A stretch of DNA of 64,000 nt from Bacteroidales bacterium UBA3143 (GTDB taxonomy: Bacteria; Bacteroidota; Bacteroidia; Bacteroidales; Dysgonomonadaceae), in the NCBI GenBank assembly GCA_002364735.1, contig DEZB01000020.1, positions 1 through 64,000 of the forward strand, written 5' to 3'. Positions 35,810 to 44,758 of this stretch are shown one piece after another. The translations under genes and the position numbers were made by a program. The notes beneath the pieces are model-generated. The model saw nothing but the letters and a program-made list of their open reading frames with translations. It made no database searches and was not told the DNA's origin. Within the stretch, counting starts at the first letter, position 1; the number at the start of each line of letters is the position of its first letter.

Positions 35810-36571
35810 ATGAAAAAAGTTGCTCTTGTAACGGGTGCTACTTCAGGAATAGGTGAAGCTACTGCCTTGATGTTTGCATCCAAAGGATATGATTTGATAA
35901 TTACAGGACGTCGTTCTGACAGATTAAAGAGTTTGAAAAGCAAACTTGAATCTGAATCAACACAGGTTCTCGATCTTTGTTTTGATGTAAGAGATGAAGA
36001 CCAGGTGAAAACTATGCTTGGGAAGTTGCCACAAGATTGGAGAGAGATAGATGTATTGGTTAATAACGCAGGATTGGCAGCAGGGTTAGACTCGATAGAT
36101 AATGGCGACTCTGACGATTGGAACAGAATGATCGATACAAACGTAAAGGGTTTGCTTTATGTGACAAAAGAGGTCGTTGCAATAATGAAAGAGAACAACA
36201 CTGAGGGTCACATTATAAATGTAGGATCAATTGCGGGAAAGGAAGTATACCCAAATGGCAATGTATATTGCGCTACTAAACATGCAGTAGATGCACTAAC
36301 AAAAGGGATGCGGATGGATTTATTGAAATACAACATTAAAGTTACCCAAATATGTCCAGGCGCAGTTGAAACTGAGTTTTCGCTTGTTCGATTTCATAAC
36401 GATGCCGAGAGAGCCAAAACAGTTTACAAAGGTTTTGAATCGCTTGTTGCAATGGATATTGCCGATTGTATTTGGTTTGCTGTGAGTCGTCCAAAACACG
36501 TAAATATCAATGATATGATAGTGATGCCTTCAGCGCAAGCTTCAGCGTCTATGTTTTTGAAGTCGGAATAA
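35810..36571 (+). CDS. Short-chain dehydrogenase/reductase (YdfG-like)
   Basis: A 253-residue classical SDR using NADP(H). The cofactor motif TGATSGIG (9-15), NNAG (85-88) and catalytic S140, Y153 and K157 are complete. I start at 35810 (MKKVALVTG). An in-frame ATG at 35789 would add seven residues and lie only about 16 nt from the -7 box. It resembles serine/3-hydroxy-acid dehydrogenases of the YdfG group, which oxidise L-allo-threonine and related substrates, but I cannot fix the substrate. It is followed by an S9 peptidase 19 nt downstream and probably shares its transcript. Confidence 0.9.
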   Translation: MKKVALVTGATSGIGEATALMFASKGYDLIITGRRSDRLKSLKSKLESESTQVLDLCFDVRDEDQVKTMLGKLPQDWREIDVLVNNAGLAAGLDSIDNGDSDDWNRMIDTNVKGLLYVTKEVVAIMKENNTEGHIINVGSIAGKEVYPNGNVYCATKHAVDALTKGMRMDLLKYNIKVTQICPGAVETEFSLVRFHNDAERAKTVYKGFESLVAMDIADCIWFAVSRPKHVNINDMIVMPSAQASASMFLKSE

Positions 36572-36590
36572 AGTAAATACAACTATAAAT

Positions 36591-39011
36591 ATGAAGAAAT
36601 TATTTTTAAGCCTCATGTGTATGACAACTGCAATTAGTGGTTTTTCTCAAGAAAATATTGAATACCAAAAGCCTCCAGCATCAATTCTTGAATTGGTAGA
36701 TGTGGAGAGAGCACCAATTGTATCGATTGATAGCCAGAAAGAACAAATGATTTTCTATTATCGCGATGCTTTCAAAACGCTCAATGATTTGAATCAAGAT
36801 GAAATGCGACTTGCAGGATTGCGCATTAATCCAAAAACAAATATATCGAGCACCACTTCTTTCTATACTGATATAAAATATAAGAAGTTAAACGAAAAAG
36901 ATTTGCAGCAAATCTCGGGTCTGCCCCAAAATGCTCGCATCACACATACATCTTTCTCGCCCGACGAAACAAAACTTGCATTTACCAACACTGTGGAAAC
37001 TGGAGTTGAATTGTGGGTAGTAGATTTAAAAACTTTGCAAGCAAAAAGGCTAACCGAGCCTTCTCTTAATGCAAACTCGGGCACTCCTTACAGCTGGTTT
37101 AGCAATAGTGAGTCGTTACTTGTTAAGGTTCTTCCCCATGATAGACAACCATTAATAAAACCAGAAGAGGCATTACCAACAGGCCCAATTGTTACCACAA
37201 GTGATGGGCAGATTTCCCAAAACAGAACTTATCAAGATTTATTGAAGAACAAAACAGATGAAGCAAATTTTGAGACACTAATGACCTCAGAGATTTATAA
37301 AATAAATCTTGAAGGCACAACAACTAAATGGAAAGATAGAGGTTTGTATCAAAGTCTTTCTTTTTCTCCTGATGGTGAATATTTACTATTAAGCACACTT
37401 ACTCCTCCTTATTCTTATTTGGTGCCTTACTATTTGTTTCCATCAAAAACTGATATTTATACGGCTGAAGGGAAACTGCTCAAGGAGTTTAATAAGCGAC
37501 CTTTGTTAGAAAACTTACCAATTGGATTTATGGCAACTGAAACTGGGAAAAGAAATATATCGTGGAGGTCTGACATGCCTGCAACGCTATATTGGGTGGA
37601 AGCACAAGACGAAGGTGATCCTGCTATTGTAGTTGCATTTCGTGACAAGGTTTATCAAATGGACGCACCATTTACAGGAGCTCCGCAGTTTTTAACCAAA
37701 ACGATAAACCGATTTGCTGGTATTTATTGGGGAAACAACAATTATGCATTGCTCATGGATCAATGGTGGAATACAAGAAATCAAAAAACATATGTTTTTA
37801 AACCTTCTGATAACAGAGTTGAGCCCACGGTTATATCAGATCGAAACTATCAAGATGTGTATAGCAACCCAGGTTCTCCACATTTAGAGCGTAACAAATT
37901 TGATAGATATGTGCTGACATTGCAAAAAGACAACATCTATATGTTTGGTGACGGCTTTACAGCAAACGGACAATTCCCTTTTATTGATGAGTTGAACTTG
38001 AAAACTTTGAACAAAAAAAGAATTTACACTTCATCCTATACCGATAAAGTAGAAGACTTGTATTCTTTTATTGATATTCAAAAAGGGACTGTCCTTACAC
38101 GCATGGAGTCGCCAACCGAATACCCCAACTATTATATTCAGAATATCAATAACAAAAAAGCACCAACTCCACTCACCTCTTTCGAGAATCCATTCAAGAG
38201 TATTGCCAATGTTCACAAAGAAGTGATAAGTTACAAGCGTAACGATGGAGTAGAACTTACTGGCACCCTATATTTGCCTGCTGACTATGACAAAACAAAA
38301 AAAGAAAAACTGCCAATGATAATGTGGGCTTACCCAACAGAATATAAAGACAAAAGTAGTGCAGGTCAAAATACAGCCAATCCTAACTCATTCACTTTTC
38401 TATCTTATGGCAATCCAATTTATTGGGTAACGCGTGGCTATGCTGTTTTAGATGATGCTGCTTTTCCAATAGTGGGAGAGGGCGACACAGAGCCTAATGA
38501 TACATTTGTAGAACAACTTGTTGCAAATGCCAAGGCTGCTATTGATGCAGTAGATTCATTAGGATATATCGATCGAAAGAGAGTGGCGGTGGGCGGTCAT
38601 TCCTACGGAGCATTTATGACTGCAAACTTGTTGTCACATTCAGATTTGTTTGCTGCAGGCATTGCTCGAAGCGGAGCATACAATCGAACGCTAACACCGT
38701 TTGGTTTTCAAAGCGAGCAGCGCAACTATTGGACCTCTCCGGAGGTGTACAACACCATGTCCCCCTTCATGAATGCACACAAAATGAAAACTCCTTTGTT
38801 GCTAACTCATGGCGAAGCCGATAATAACTCGGGCACGCACACCATGCAAAGCGAGCGTTACTTTCAGGCATTAAAGAGTTTTGGAGCACCTGTTAGACTC
38901 GTTATACTACCCAAAGAAAGCCACGGATATGCAGCTAAACAGAATGTGTTACACCTTTTGTGGGAACAAGACCAATGGTTGGATAAGTATGTGAAGAACA
39001 AAAAAGATTAA
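36591..39011 (+). CDS. S9-family peptidase (glutamyl-endopeptidase-like branch)
   Basis: An 806-residue serine peptidase with a signal peptide ending near residue 20 (ISGFSQ), predicted periplasmic. A beta-propeller N-terminal region precedes an alpha/beta-hydrolase with S671 (GGHSYGA), D744 (GEADNN) and H778 (ESHGYA). The active-site context GGHSYGAFM and the spacing fit the branch related to plant glutamyl endopeptidase and Bacteroidota S9 members, different from the DPP-IV-like peptidase at 26481. It follows the SDR gene by 19 nt and is closed by the terminator at 39054-39090. Confidence 0.9.
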   Translation: MKKLFLSLMCMTTAISGFSQENIEYQKPPASILELVDVERAPIVSIDSQKEQMIFYYRDAFKTLNDLNQDEMRLAGLRINPKTNISSTTSFYTDIKYKKLNEKDLQQISGLPQNARITHTSFSPDETKLAFTNTVETGVELWVVDLKTLQAKRLTEPSLNANSGTPYSWFSNSESLLVKVLPHDRQPLIKPEEALPTGPIVTTSDGQISQNRTYQDLLKNKTDEANFETLMTSEIYKINLEGTTTKWKDRGLYQSLSFSPDGEYLLLSTLTPPYSYLVPYYLFPSKTDIYTAEGKLLKEFNKRPLLENLPIGFMATETGKRNISWRSDMPATLYWVEAQDEGDPAIVVAFRDKVYQMDAPFTGAPQFLTKTINRFAGIYWGNNNYALLMDQWWNTRNQKTYVFKPSDNRVEPTVISDRNYQDVYSNPGSPHLERNKFDRYVLTLQKDNIYMFGDGFTANGQFPFIDELNLKTLNKKRIYTSSYTDKVEDLYSFIDIQKGTVLTRMESPTEYPNYYIQNINNKKAPTPLTSFENPFKSIANVHKEVISYKRNDGVELTGTLYLPADYDKTKKEKLPMIMWAYPTEYKDKSSAGQNTANPNSFTFLSYGNPIYWVTRGYAVLDDAAFPIVGEGDTEPNDTFVEQLVANAKAAIDAVDSLGYIDRKRVAVGGHSYGAFMTANLLSHSDLFAAGIARSGAYNRTLTPFGFQSEQRNYWTSPEVYNTMSPFMNAHKMKTPLLLTHGEADNNSGTHTMQSERYFQALKSFGAPVRLVILPKESHGYAAKQNVLHLLWEQDQWLDKYVKNKKD

Positions 39012-39053
39012 TCTCAGAAAATGAATTATTTATGTTCATATCTTACAATAAAA

Positions 39054-39090
39054 AAACGCAGCAGATTTTTTTTGCATATCTGCTGCGTTT
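39054..39090. terminator. Bidirectional terminator between S9 peptidase and hsp20
   Basis: 13-nt arms: AAACGCAGCAGAT (39054-39066) and ATCTGCTGCGTTT (39078-39090), with flanking A and T runs. Confidence 0.9.
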
Positions 39091-39182
39091 AATTTTCTTT
39101 TAATCGATCAATAATACCTAATCATCAACTACAATCACACATTTATTATAGAGTAGTATCAATTGTAGATTTACTTTTAATA

Positions 39183-39614
39183 TTATTTAATCTCGATTAA
39201 TCTATCAACTTTTTGTTCCTCTTTCACTTCACGTTTTGGAATATCAATTGTTAGTATGCCATTTTCAGCTTTTGCATTAATTTTATCCTTATCTATTGTG
39301 TCAGGCAAAATCATGCGTCTTTGAAAATGCGAATATGAAAACTCTCTTCTTAAATAGCAAGTTTCATCATCGTGCTCCTCTGTTTCAGTTTTTTTGTCAA
39401 CCGAAATAACTAAGTGATTATCGTCATCAATTTTAAGACTAAAATCTTCTTTAGTCATTCCTGGAGCAGCAACTTCTACTTTAAATCCCTTTTCACTTTC
39501 TAAAATGTTAAGTGCTGGGGTTGAGTGATTCACTTTTTCCATCCATTCATTACCGAAAAAATCGTTGAAAATACCCGGTAACCAATTTTGAGTTCTTCTA
39601 ATAGTTGGTAACAT
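39183..39614 (-). CDS. Hsp20/alpha-crystallin small heat-shock protein
   Basis: A 143-residue small chaperone that holds unfolding proteins. The N-terminal arm (LPGIFNDFFGNEW), the alpha-crystallin domain (about residues 35-130: FKVEVAAPGMTKEDFSLKI, then NGILTIDIPK) and a C-terminal tail are present. AAAGGA before the ATG may serve as ribosome binding site. The divergent GH16 gene lies 289 nt away, and the region between contains two palindromes that could be operators. Confidence 0.94.
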   Translation of the reverse strand: MLPTIRRTQNWLPGIFNDFFGNEWMEKVNHSTPALNILESEKGFKVEVAAPGMTKEDFSLKIDDDNHLVISVDKKTETEEHDDETCYLRREFSYSHFQRRMILPDTIDKDKINAKAENGILTIDIPKREVKEEQKVDRLIEIK

Positions 39615-39748
39615 AGTTAATTCCTTTCTTTTTTTAGTTTAATAATTAATGAATTAATATTGAGTTATTGTTTCTTAGATCTAAATTGATCTGTTTCTAC
39701 TTATATATAATCAAAATTTATGCCAACTTATAAAACAAACAAAAACAA

Positions 39749-39815
39749 GCAAGTATATGACAAAAATGTCATGTTTTCATTGTTTTCAAGCTTTATCTGT
39801 ATGACAAATTGGCAT
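39749..39815. promoter_or_regulatory. Two ATGACA/TGTCAT palindromes between hsp20 and the GH16 gene
   Basis: ATGACA-AAAA-TGTCAT at 39757-39772 is a perfect dyad. ATGACA-AAT-TGGCAT at 39801-39815 is an imperfect copy, with start positions 44 bp apart. On the minus strand a TTGTCAT-4 nt-TTGC pattern (complement of 39750-39763) loosely resembles a sigma-54 -24/-12 element toward hsp20, but the essential GG is GT. The dyads are seen; the regulator and promoter type are inferred. Confidence 0.4.
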
Positions 39816-39865
39816 ACAAGTGATTCATTTTTATCTTTTTTATTCTCGAAACAAAATAGGTTTTG

Positions 39866-39873
39866 TATCTTTG
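39866..39873 (+). promoter_or_regulatory. Promoter -7 box of the GH16 gene
   Basis: TATCTTTG exactly matches TAnnTTTG, 31 nt before the ATG at 39904. It rules out a longer frame beginning at 39820. Confidence 0.6.
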
Positions 39874-39903
39874 AATAATCAGATAATTCTAAAAAAAAAT
39901 ATA

Positions 39904-40686
39904 ATGAAATTAATAAAAGTAAGCTTTTTGTTGTGTTCAGTTATGCTATTGGCTTCTTGTGGTCAAAAGGAAACTAAAAGTGAATACACAGTTATTTGGG
40001 AGGAGAACTTTGAAGATTCAACAAAGTTAGAAGCAAATTGGAGCAAAATTCCTCGTGGCAAAAGCGATTGGAACAACTATATGAGCGACTATGACGGTCT
40101 TTATGCCGTGAAATCGGGTAACTTAATTTTGAAAGGAATAAAGAATACTGTTTTGTCTGAAGATCATGTTCCTTATTTAACGGGAGGTGTTTACACAAAA
40201 GATAAAAGAGTTTTTGGTCACGGTCGTATTGAAGTTAAAGCAAAACTATTTGGTGCTCGCAGTGCTTGGCCAGCCATTTGGTTGCTTCCTAAAGATGACA
40301 AATGGCCACATGGGGGCGAGATTGATATGATACGTTTAAATCATGACAACTACATATATCAAACAATACATAGCGACTATACAGTAAATCAAGGTGAAAA
40401 AGAAAATCCTAAATCAGGTATTGTTGCTCACATCAAACCAGACAACTATAATGTTTATGCCGTTGAATTATTTCCTGATTCTGTCAGCTTTTTTGTTAAC
40501 GACACGCACACTTTCACTTATCCTCGAATTGAAACAGATAAAAGCGGACAGTTTCCATTTGGAGATAAAGAGTTTTACTTACTTATAGACATGCAACTCG
40601 GTGGAAGTTGGGTGGGTGAGGTTAATGAGCAAGATTTGCCAGCTAAAATGCATATTGATTGGGTGCGCTTTTTGAAAAAAGAGTAG
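39904..40686 (+). CDS. GH16-family lipoprotein with altered catalytic motif
   Basis: A 260-residue lipoprotein (lipobox LLASC, anchored at C19) of glycoside hydrolase family 16, whose members cut beta-1,3/1,4 glucans and marine galactans. The fold is recognisable: TGGVYTKDKRVFGHGRIEV, WPAIWLLP, and WPHGGEIDMIR at the active site. The family motif is ExDxxE. Here the nucleophile E139 and D141 are kept, but the acid/base glutamate position is R144, and the loop appears one residue shorter than homologues I recall (EIDIME followed by HLN). This enzyme may therefore be inactive, slow or a binding protein. I start at 39904, because the promoter box at 39866-39873 excludes the upstream start. Confidence 0.82.
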   Translation: MKLIKVSFLLCSVMLLASCGQKETKSEYTVIWEENFEDSTKLEANWSKIPRGKSDWNNYMSDYDGLYAVKSGNLILKGIKNTVLSEDHVPYLTGGVYTKDKRVFGHGRIEVKAKLFGARSAWPAIWLLPKDDKWPHGGEIDMIRLNHDNYIYQTIHSDYTVNQGEKENPKSGIVAHIKPDNYNVYAVELFPDSVSFFVNDTHTFTYPRIETDKSGQFPFGDKEFYLLIDMQLGGSWVGEVNEQDLPAKMHIDWVRFLKKE

Positions 40687-40789
40687 TAATTCCTCCAGCA
40701 TTTTACTTGTCAAAAAAATAAAAGAGAGCATCTTTAATTGCGAACAAAATTTCCAAAAAATATGTTTCCCAATTAAATAAAGAACTTAC

Positions 40790-41178
40790 ATGATGAAGGA
40801 CTTTTTTAATATTGAACAACTCTATGAAATAAGAGATATTTTAATAAATAGAAAAGAAACTGTGTCAGTAACAGAAGTGTTACATCAGGTTTAATACAAT
40901 TAGGATTAGCTCAACCTGCCAACGCTTCGCTTTTTTTTGAAGGAGGTCTAACAGTGTACAATGTCGGTCAAAAAGCAAAGCATTTAAATGTATCTCCTAT
41001 CGTTGCGATAGATTGTGATAGTGTTTCTGAATTAATTTCAGAACAGATGGCTTTAAATGTAAGTAATTCTTTTATGAGTAATTTTGGTCTGGCAATCACG
41101 GGTTATGCAACATTGGTTTCTGATGATAAGATAGACTCTTTACATGCATTTATTTCTATTTCTTACGAAGGAAAATAA
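40790..41178 (+). pseudogene. CinA-like C-terminal domain gene broken by a one-base frameshift
   Basis: Two overlapping frames together encode one CinA-C-like protein of about 129 residues. The first frame starts ATG 40790 (MMKDFFNIEQLYEIRDIL) and runs KETVSVTE into a stop at about 40892-40894. The second continues from about 40876 as VTSGLIQLGLAQPANASLF, FEGGLTVYN and ends at 41178. Adding one A near 40875 would join them as SVTESVTSGL, the expected CinA/PncC signature. The intact domain deamidates nicotinamide mononucleotide in pyridine-nucleotide salvage. This copy also lacks the usual TGIAGP turn (it has ITGYATLV), so it may have been a divergent standalone member. It is either a pseudogene or a sequencing error. 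Confidence 0.7.
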
Positions 41179-41868
41179 TTGAAACTAAAAAGATAACTGC
41201 CGAAAAAAATATGGAAGGGTTGGACTGTCAATTATTCTATACTAATAAAATGTACCAATTATTTCTAAAACAGTTGCAAAGCATGTAGTAACTTAATAAT
41301 GTAATCAAGCGTTATTTAGTTTATAAATATCAGAGTCAATTTATATCTTATATACAAACTTCGATTTATTAAATAAAATCTTCAGTATTTGATAAAAAAT
41401 GAAACAGTTGTAATTTGGATTCATGACGTGAAGATTTTAAAATGATAAAATTAAAATCCACGGCAGTGAAAATGTTTTAATCTGTTGAAATTTGAATCCA
41501 CCGTAGTAAAAATGTTTGAAAACACATTTTCTTCACTTAATTGCACAGATTTCGCATTTTTGAGTCTTTTCTAATTAGGATTATTGATTTGATTATTATA
41601 TTATCATCATTTGAACCTTATTTTTTACGCTTACTTTTCTTTTCAACAACGTTATTCGTATAATAATTTAAAAAGTGTCACTATTTTGGTGTTTTAAAAC
41701 ATTTCCACCGCAGATGATTGAATTTTCATCAGATGAAAGTCTAATTTACCGTCGTTGATTTAATTTCTTCTTGATAACTGAGGCGAAAAGTTGTGAATTA
41801 TAAAAAAACACACATTTTTAATTACAAATTGAAATATGAAGGACCAATAGACAAAACTTTAAATGCAA
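41179..41868. other. AT-rich intergenic region with decayed repeats
   Basis: About 690 nt between the broken CinA-like gene and the catalase terminator. I see no gene. It contains related segments at about 40-bp steps: ATCCACGGCAGTG at 41456 and ATCCACCGTAGT at 41496, with a weaker relative from 41419. A further pair, CCACCG at 41705 and TTACCG at 41746, lies downstream. Confidence 0.6.
41419..41520. repeat. Decayed repeats of about 40 bp
   Basis: Copies start near 41419, 41456 and 41496. The last two share ATCCACsGyAGT followed by AAAATGTTT (s = C/G, y = C/T). Two more distant copies appear at about 41703 and 41744, 41 bp apart. The spacing is like that of the two intact arrays in the window, but similarity is low. 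Confidence 0.45.
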
Positions 41869-41917
41869 AAAAGAGAAAATGCTGACGCTAAAGCGTGTAA
41901 TTTGCATTTTCTCTTTT
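41869..41917 (-). terminator. Terminator of the catalase gene
   Basis: Perfect 14-nt arms AAAAGAGAAAATGC (41869-41882) and GCATTTTCTCTTTT (41904-41917) with a structured loop, 33 nt past the katE stop. Confidence 0.85.
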
Positions 41918-41949
41918 ATGAAAAACTTAATGTCTACAATTCACAATCG

Positions 41950-44076
41950 CTACATTAATCTCTGCCAAAATCTGTGTTGTTTTACTGCTTCAATAAATTC
42001 TTTTATTGGTTTGTCTATTATAACACCTTTGTCATTCTTATAAATATCTGCAAGTGTTTTTTTCATATAATCTATAGCCATCCCGTTAGCTGAGATAACT
42101 TTACAATGCTTATAGGTATCCATGAGAAATTCTCCGTAACGTTTATCCTCATGAAGATTTTTTATCATGTCTTCGTTACCATTAGGAATTATCAATGCAT
42201 CAAATAAAACTGAAGCTGCTGTCAAGGTACTTTCATCAATATGAACGACTACACCATCAGATTTAATCTCTCCCAGTTTTGATGAGATAATTTTCACCAT
42301 AGCTTTCTGTTCTGTAAGGGCTTTTTTTATTGTTAAAACATCATTTGTATCCACCCCTGGTTCGGCAAAAATGGCTATTCTTCTTGTTTCGATAGTATTT
42401 TTGTGTGTATTAGCCATACTCAAAGCATCAGATTTTTCAACTTTAGATTGTTTCACCACCGATTTGTAATCTTCAGGTTTATCATCAGGACTATGTTGAT
42501 AGTTTTCAGGAATGTCGTTCGGTACTTGTAGCCCAAGTCCATCCGCGACCCTTTTTGCAAGATTATTATCAATCTGATTTAACAACCCCAACATCCGTTG
42601 TCGAATTTCTACACGTTTTACTTTACCCAACTCAAATGTATAAGCATCAACAATATGTTTTTTCTCTGGCTCTGATTGACTTAAATAAAAAAGTCGTGGC
42701 TGTGAATAATGATCAAGGAAACTATTACTTCTTTTACGAATCTTATCACCAGAAATACGTTCTTGATGAGATGAATAACCACCTTCTGACACTTTTGCTT
42801 GTTTTGGATAATTGTCATTTATGGAATTCGGTATGTATGATGTTTCATCCTTGTTAATCATTTGCCGCATATATCCATCGCGCTGATTATTACGAATTGA
42901 ATTAATTGGTCTATTGATAGGTATTTCATGAAAGTTAGGACCTCCTAAGCGAATCAGTTGTGTATCAGTGTAAGAGAATAGTCTTCCTTGGAGAAGAGGG
43001 TCATTGGTGAAATCAATTCCCGGCACAATATGTCCTGGATGAAAAGCAACTTGTTCGGTTTCCGCAAAAAAGTTATCAGGATTTTTATTTAAAGTCATTT
43101 TTCCTATAATCTCAACTGGAACGAGTTCTTCAGGTATAAGTTTTGTAGGGTCTAATAAATCGAAATCAAATTTATGCTCATCTTCCTCATTAACGATTTG
43201 AATCCCCAACTCAAACTCAGGATAATTTCCACTATCAATTGCTTCCCACAAATCACGACGATGAAAATCTGAATCCTTCCCTGAAATTTTTTGTGCTTCA
43301 TCCCATACTACAGAATGAACACCTAATAGCGGTTTCCAGTGAAATTTTACAAAAAACGACTCTTCTTTTTCATTTATAAACCTAAAAGTATGCACTCCAA
43401 ATCCCTCCATCATGCGCAAACTTCTGGGAATTCCTCGGTCACTCATTGCCCAAATAACAGCGTGCATTGTTTCAGGTGATAAAGACACAAAATCCCAAAA
43501 AGTATCATGAGCTGATGCAGCTTGTGGCATTTCATCACGAGGTTCAGGTTTTACTGCGTGAATAAAATCTGGAAACTTTATAGCATCTTGTATGAAAAAG
43601 GGTGCTGAATTATTGCCTACAAGATCAAATATGCCTTCCTCAGTATAAAATTTCACAGCAAATCCTCGAATGTCGCGAGCAAGATCTGTTGAGCCACGGG
43701 AACCTGCCACAGTTGAGAAACGCACAAATACAGGAGTTTTCATTTCAGGATTTAATAAAAACCCGGCTTTTGTATATTTACTCATTGATTTGTAGACTTG
43801 AAAATATCCATGAGCCCCCGATCCGCGTGCATGAACAACTCTTTCTGGAATGCGTTCATGGTCGAAATGAGTAATCTTTTCACGCATAATGAAATCTTCC
43901 AGTAGTGATGGTCCGCGTTCTCCCGCTTTTAAAGTGTTGTTATCATCATTAATTTTTAAGCCTTGATTAGTTGTAAGATGTTCGTCTTGTTCACTTACAG
44001 TGTGATGCGATAAATTTTCCATCTTTGAAGACTTTGTCTCTTCAGATTGCTTTTCTTTTGATTCTTTTTCTTTCAT
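41950..44076 (-). CDS. katE: Large-subunit monofunctional catalase (HPII/KatE type)
   Basis: A 708-residue clade-2 heme catalase that dismutates hydrogen peroxide. The lysine/glutamate-rich N-terminal extension is typical of HPII. Distal H82 in VVHARGSGAHG, the distal-Asn segment FDLVGNNSAPFF (N155/N156), the proximal heme-tyrosine segment RLFSYTDTQLIRLG, and the C-terminal flavodoxin/DJ-1-like domain (from about residue 560, starting RRIAIFAEPG) are all present. It lies 102 nt downstream of the DUF2383 gene on the same strand, so the two may be co-expressed under oxidative stress. I infer that hydrogen peroxide is the substrate and that it acts in the cytoplasm, since no signal peptide is seen. 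Confidence 0.95.
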   Translation of the reverse strand: MKEKESKEKQSEETKSSKMENLSHHTVSEQDEHLTTNQGLKINDDNNTLKAGERGPSLLEDFIMREKITHFDHERIPERVVHARGSGAHGYFQVYKSMSKYTKAGFLLNPEMKTPVFVRFSTVAGSRGSTDLARDIRGFAVKFYTEEGIFDLVGNNSAPFFIQDAIKFPDFIHAVKPEPRDEMPQAASAHDTFWDFVSLSPETMHAVIWAMSDRGIPRSLRMMEGFGVHTFRFINEKEESFFVKFHWKPLLGVHSVVWDEAQKISGKDSDFHRRDLWEAIDSGNYPEFELGIQIVNEEDEHKFDFDLLDPTKLIPEELVPVEIIGKMTLNKNPDNFFAETEQVAFHPGHIVPGIDFTNDPLLQGRLFSYTDTQLIRLGGPNFHEIPINRPINSIRNNQRDGYMRQMINKDETSYIPNSINDNYPKQAKVSEGGYSSHQERISGDKIRKRSNSFLDHYSQPRLFYLSQSEPEKKHIVDAYTFELGKVKRVEIRQRMLGLLNQIDNNLAKRVADGLGLQVPNDIPENYQHSPDDKPEDYKSVVKQSKVEKSDALSMANTHKNTIETRRIAIFAEPGVDTNDVLTIKKALTEQKAMVKIISSKLGEIKSDGVVVHIDESTLTAASVLFDALIIPNGNEDMIKNLHEDKRYGEFLMDTYKHCKVISANGMAIDYMKKTLADIYKNDKGVIIDKPIKEFIEAVKQHRFWQRLM

Positions 44077-44178
44077 GATGTACGGTTAGGTTTATTTGTT
44101 AGGTATAAAAAAAGTATCTTGTTGAACTATAAACAACAAAATACTTTTACTACTAATTATATTCAATGGCTTTAATAT

Positions 44179-44634
44179 TTATTTCTCAGCATCTCTTAAT
44201 GCTTTAATTCTATCGTGAGATATTTTGAGAGCTGCATGATGTTTTGTTATTAATGAACGAGCTGCAGTACTTAAACCTTCAGACGTTAATGCATCATTGT
44301 AAGCTGCTAAGGCTGCATCTTCTCCATCTTCACAATTATCAAGAATTATCTTTCTATCAGATCCTCCAAAAAAAGCTTTTACATCCATCCAAACGCGATA
44401 AATTTTACCAGCATTTGTAGTCCCAGTTTCAACTTTATGACCAGTTTCCATTATCTTCTGTGTCAACTCTGATTTGAACTCATTACTCTGGTTTACTTTT
44501 TCTTGAAAAAGCAATTTTAAGTCAGAATCTTCATCTTTCAGTTCTTCCATTGCTTTTTGATAACCTACCACTCTGTCGTTGTTGATAAGTATTAAATCAT
44601 TAAGTAAACGTGCTTGATTTTCATTAATTGCCAT
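44179..44634 (-). CDS. DUF2383 ferritin-like protein (PA2169 family)
   Basis: A 151-residue four-helix protein of the DUF2383/PA2169 ferritin-like group. Typical are LNDLILINNDRVVGYQKAME near the N-terminus, a KVNQSNEFKSEL helix, and a C-terminal LITKHHAALKISHDRIKALR. The expected metal-site Glu/His residues of this group appear in part, but I cannot assign a ferroxidase centre by eye. It lies 102 nt upstream of katE and is divergent from the DAO-type gene at 44759. The function of the family is poorly known, with general stress or iron roles suggested. Confidence 0.75.
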   Translation of the reverse strand: MAINENQARLLNDLILINNDRVVGYQKAMEELKDEDSDLKLLFQEKVNQSNEFKSELTQKIMETGHKVETGTTNAGKIYRVWMDVKAFFGGSDRKIILDNCEDGEDAALAAYNDALTSEGLSTAARSLITKHHAALKISHDRIKALRDAEK

Positions 44635-44758
44635 AGTTATGTGTTTTATGTTTATACTTTAGTTTTTAAATTATCTTCAATACTAAAACAAAACGAATTC
44701 AAATTTTGTTCAAAGAGCAATACTCTGATCGTCATAATAATATAAATCAAAAACAATT

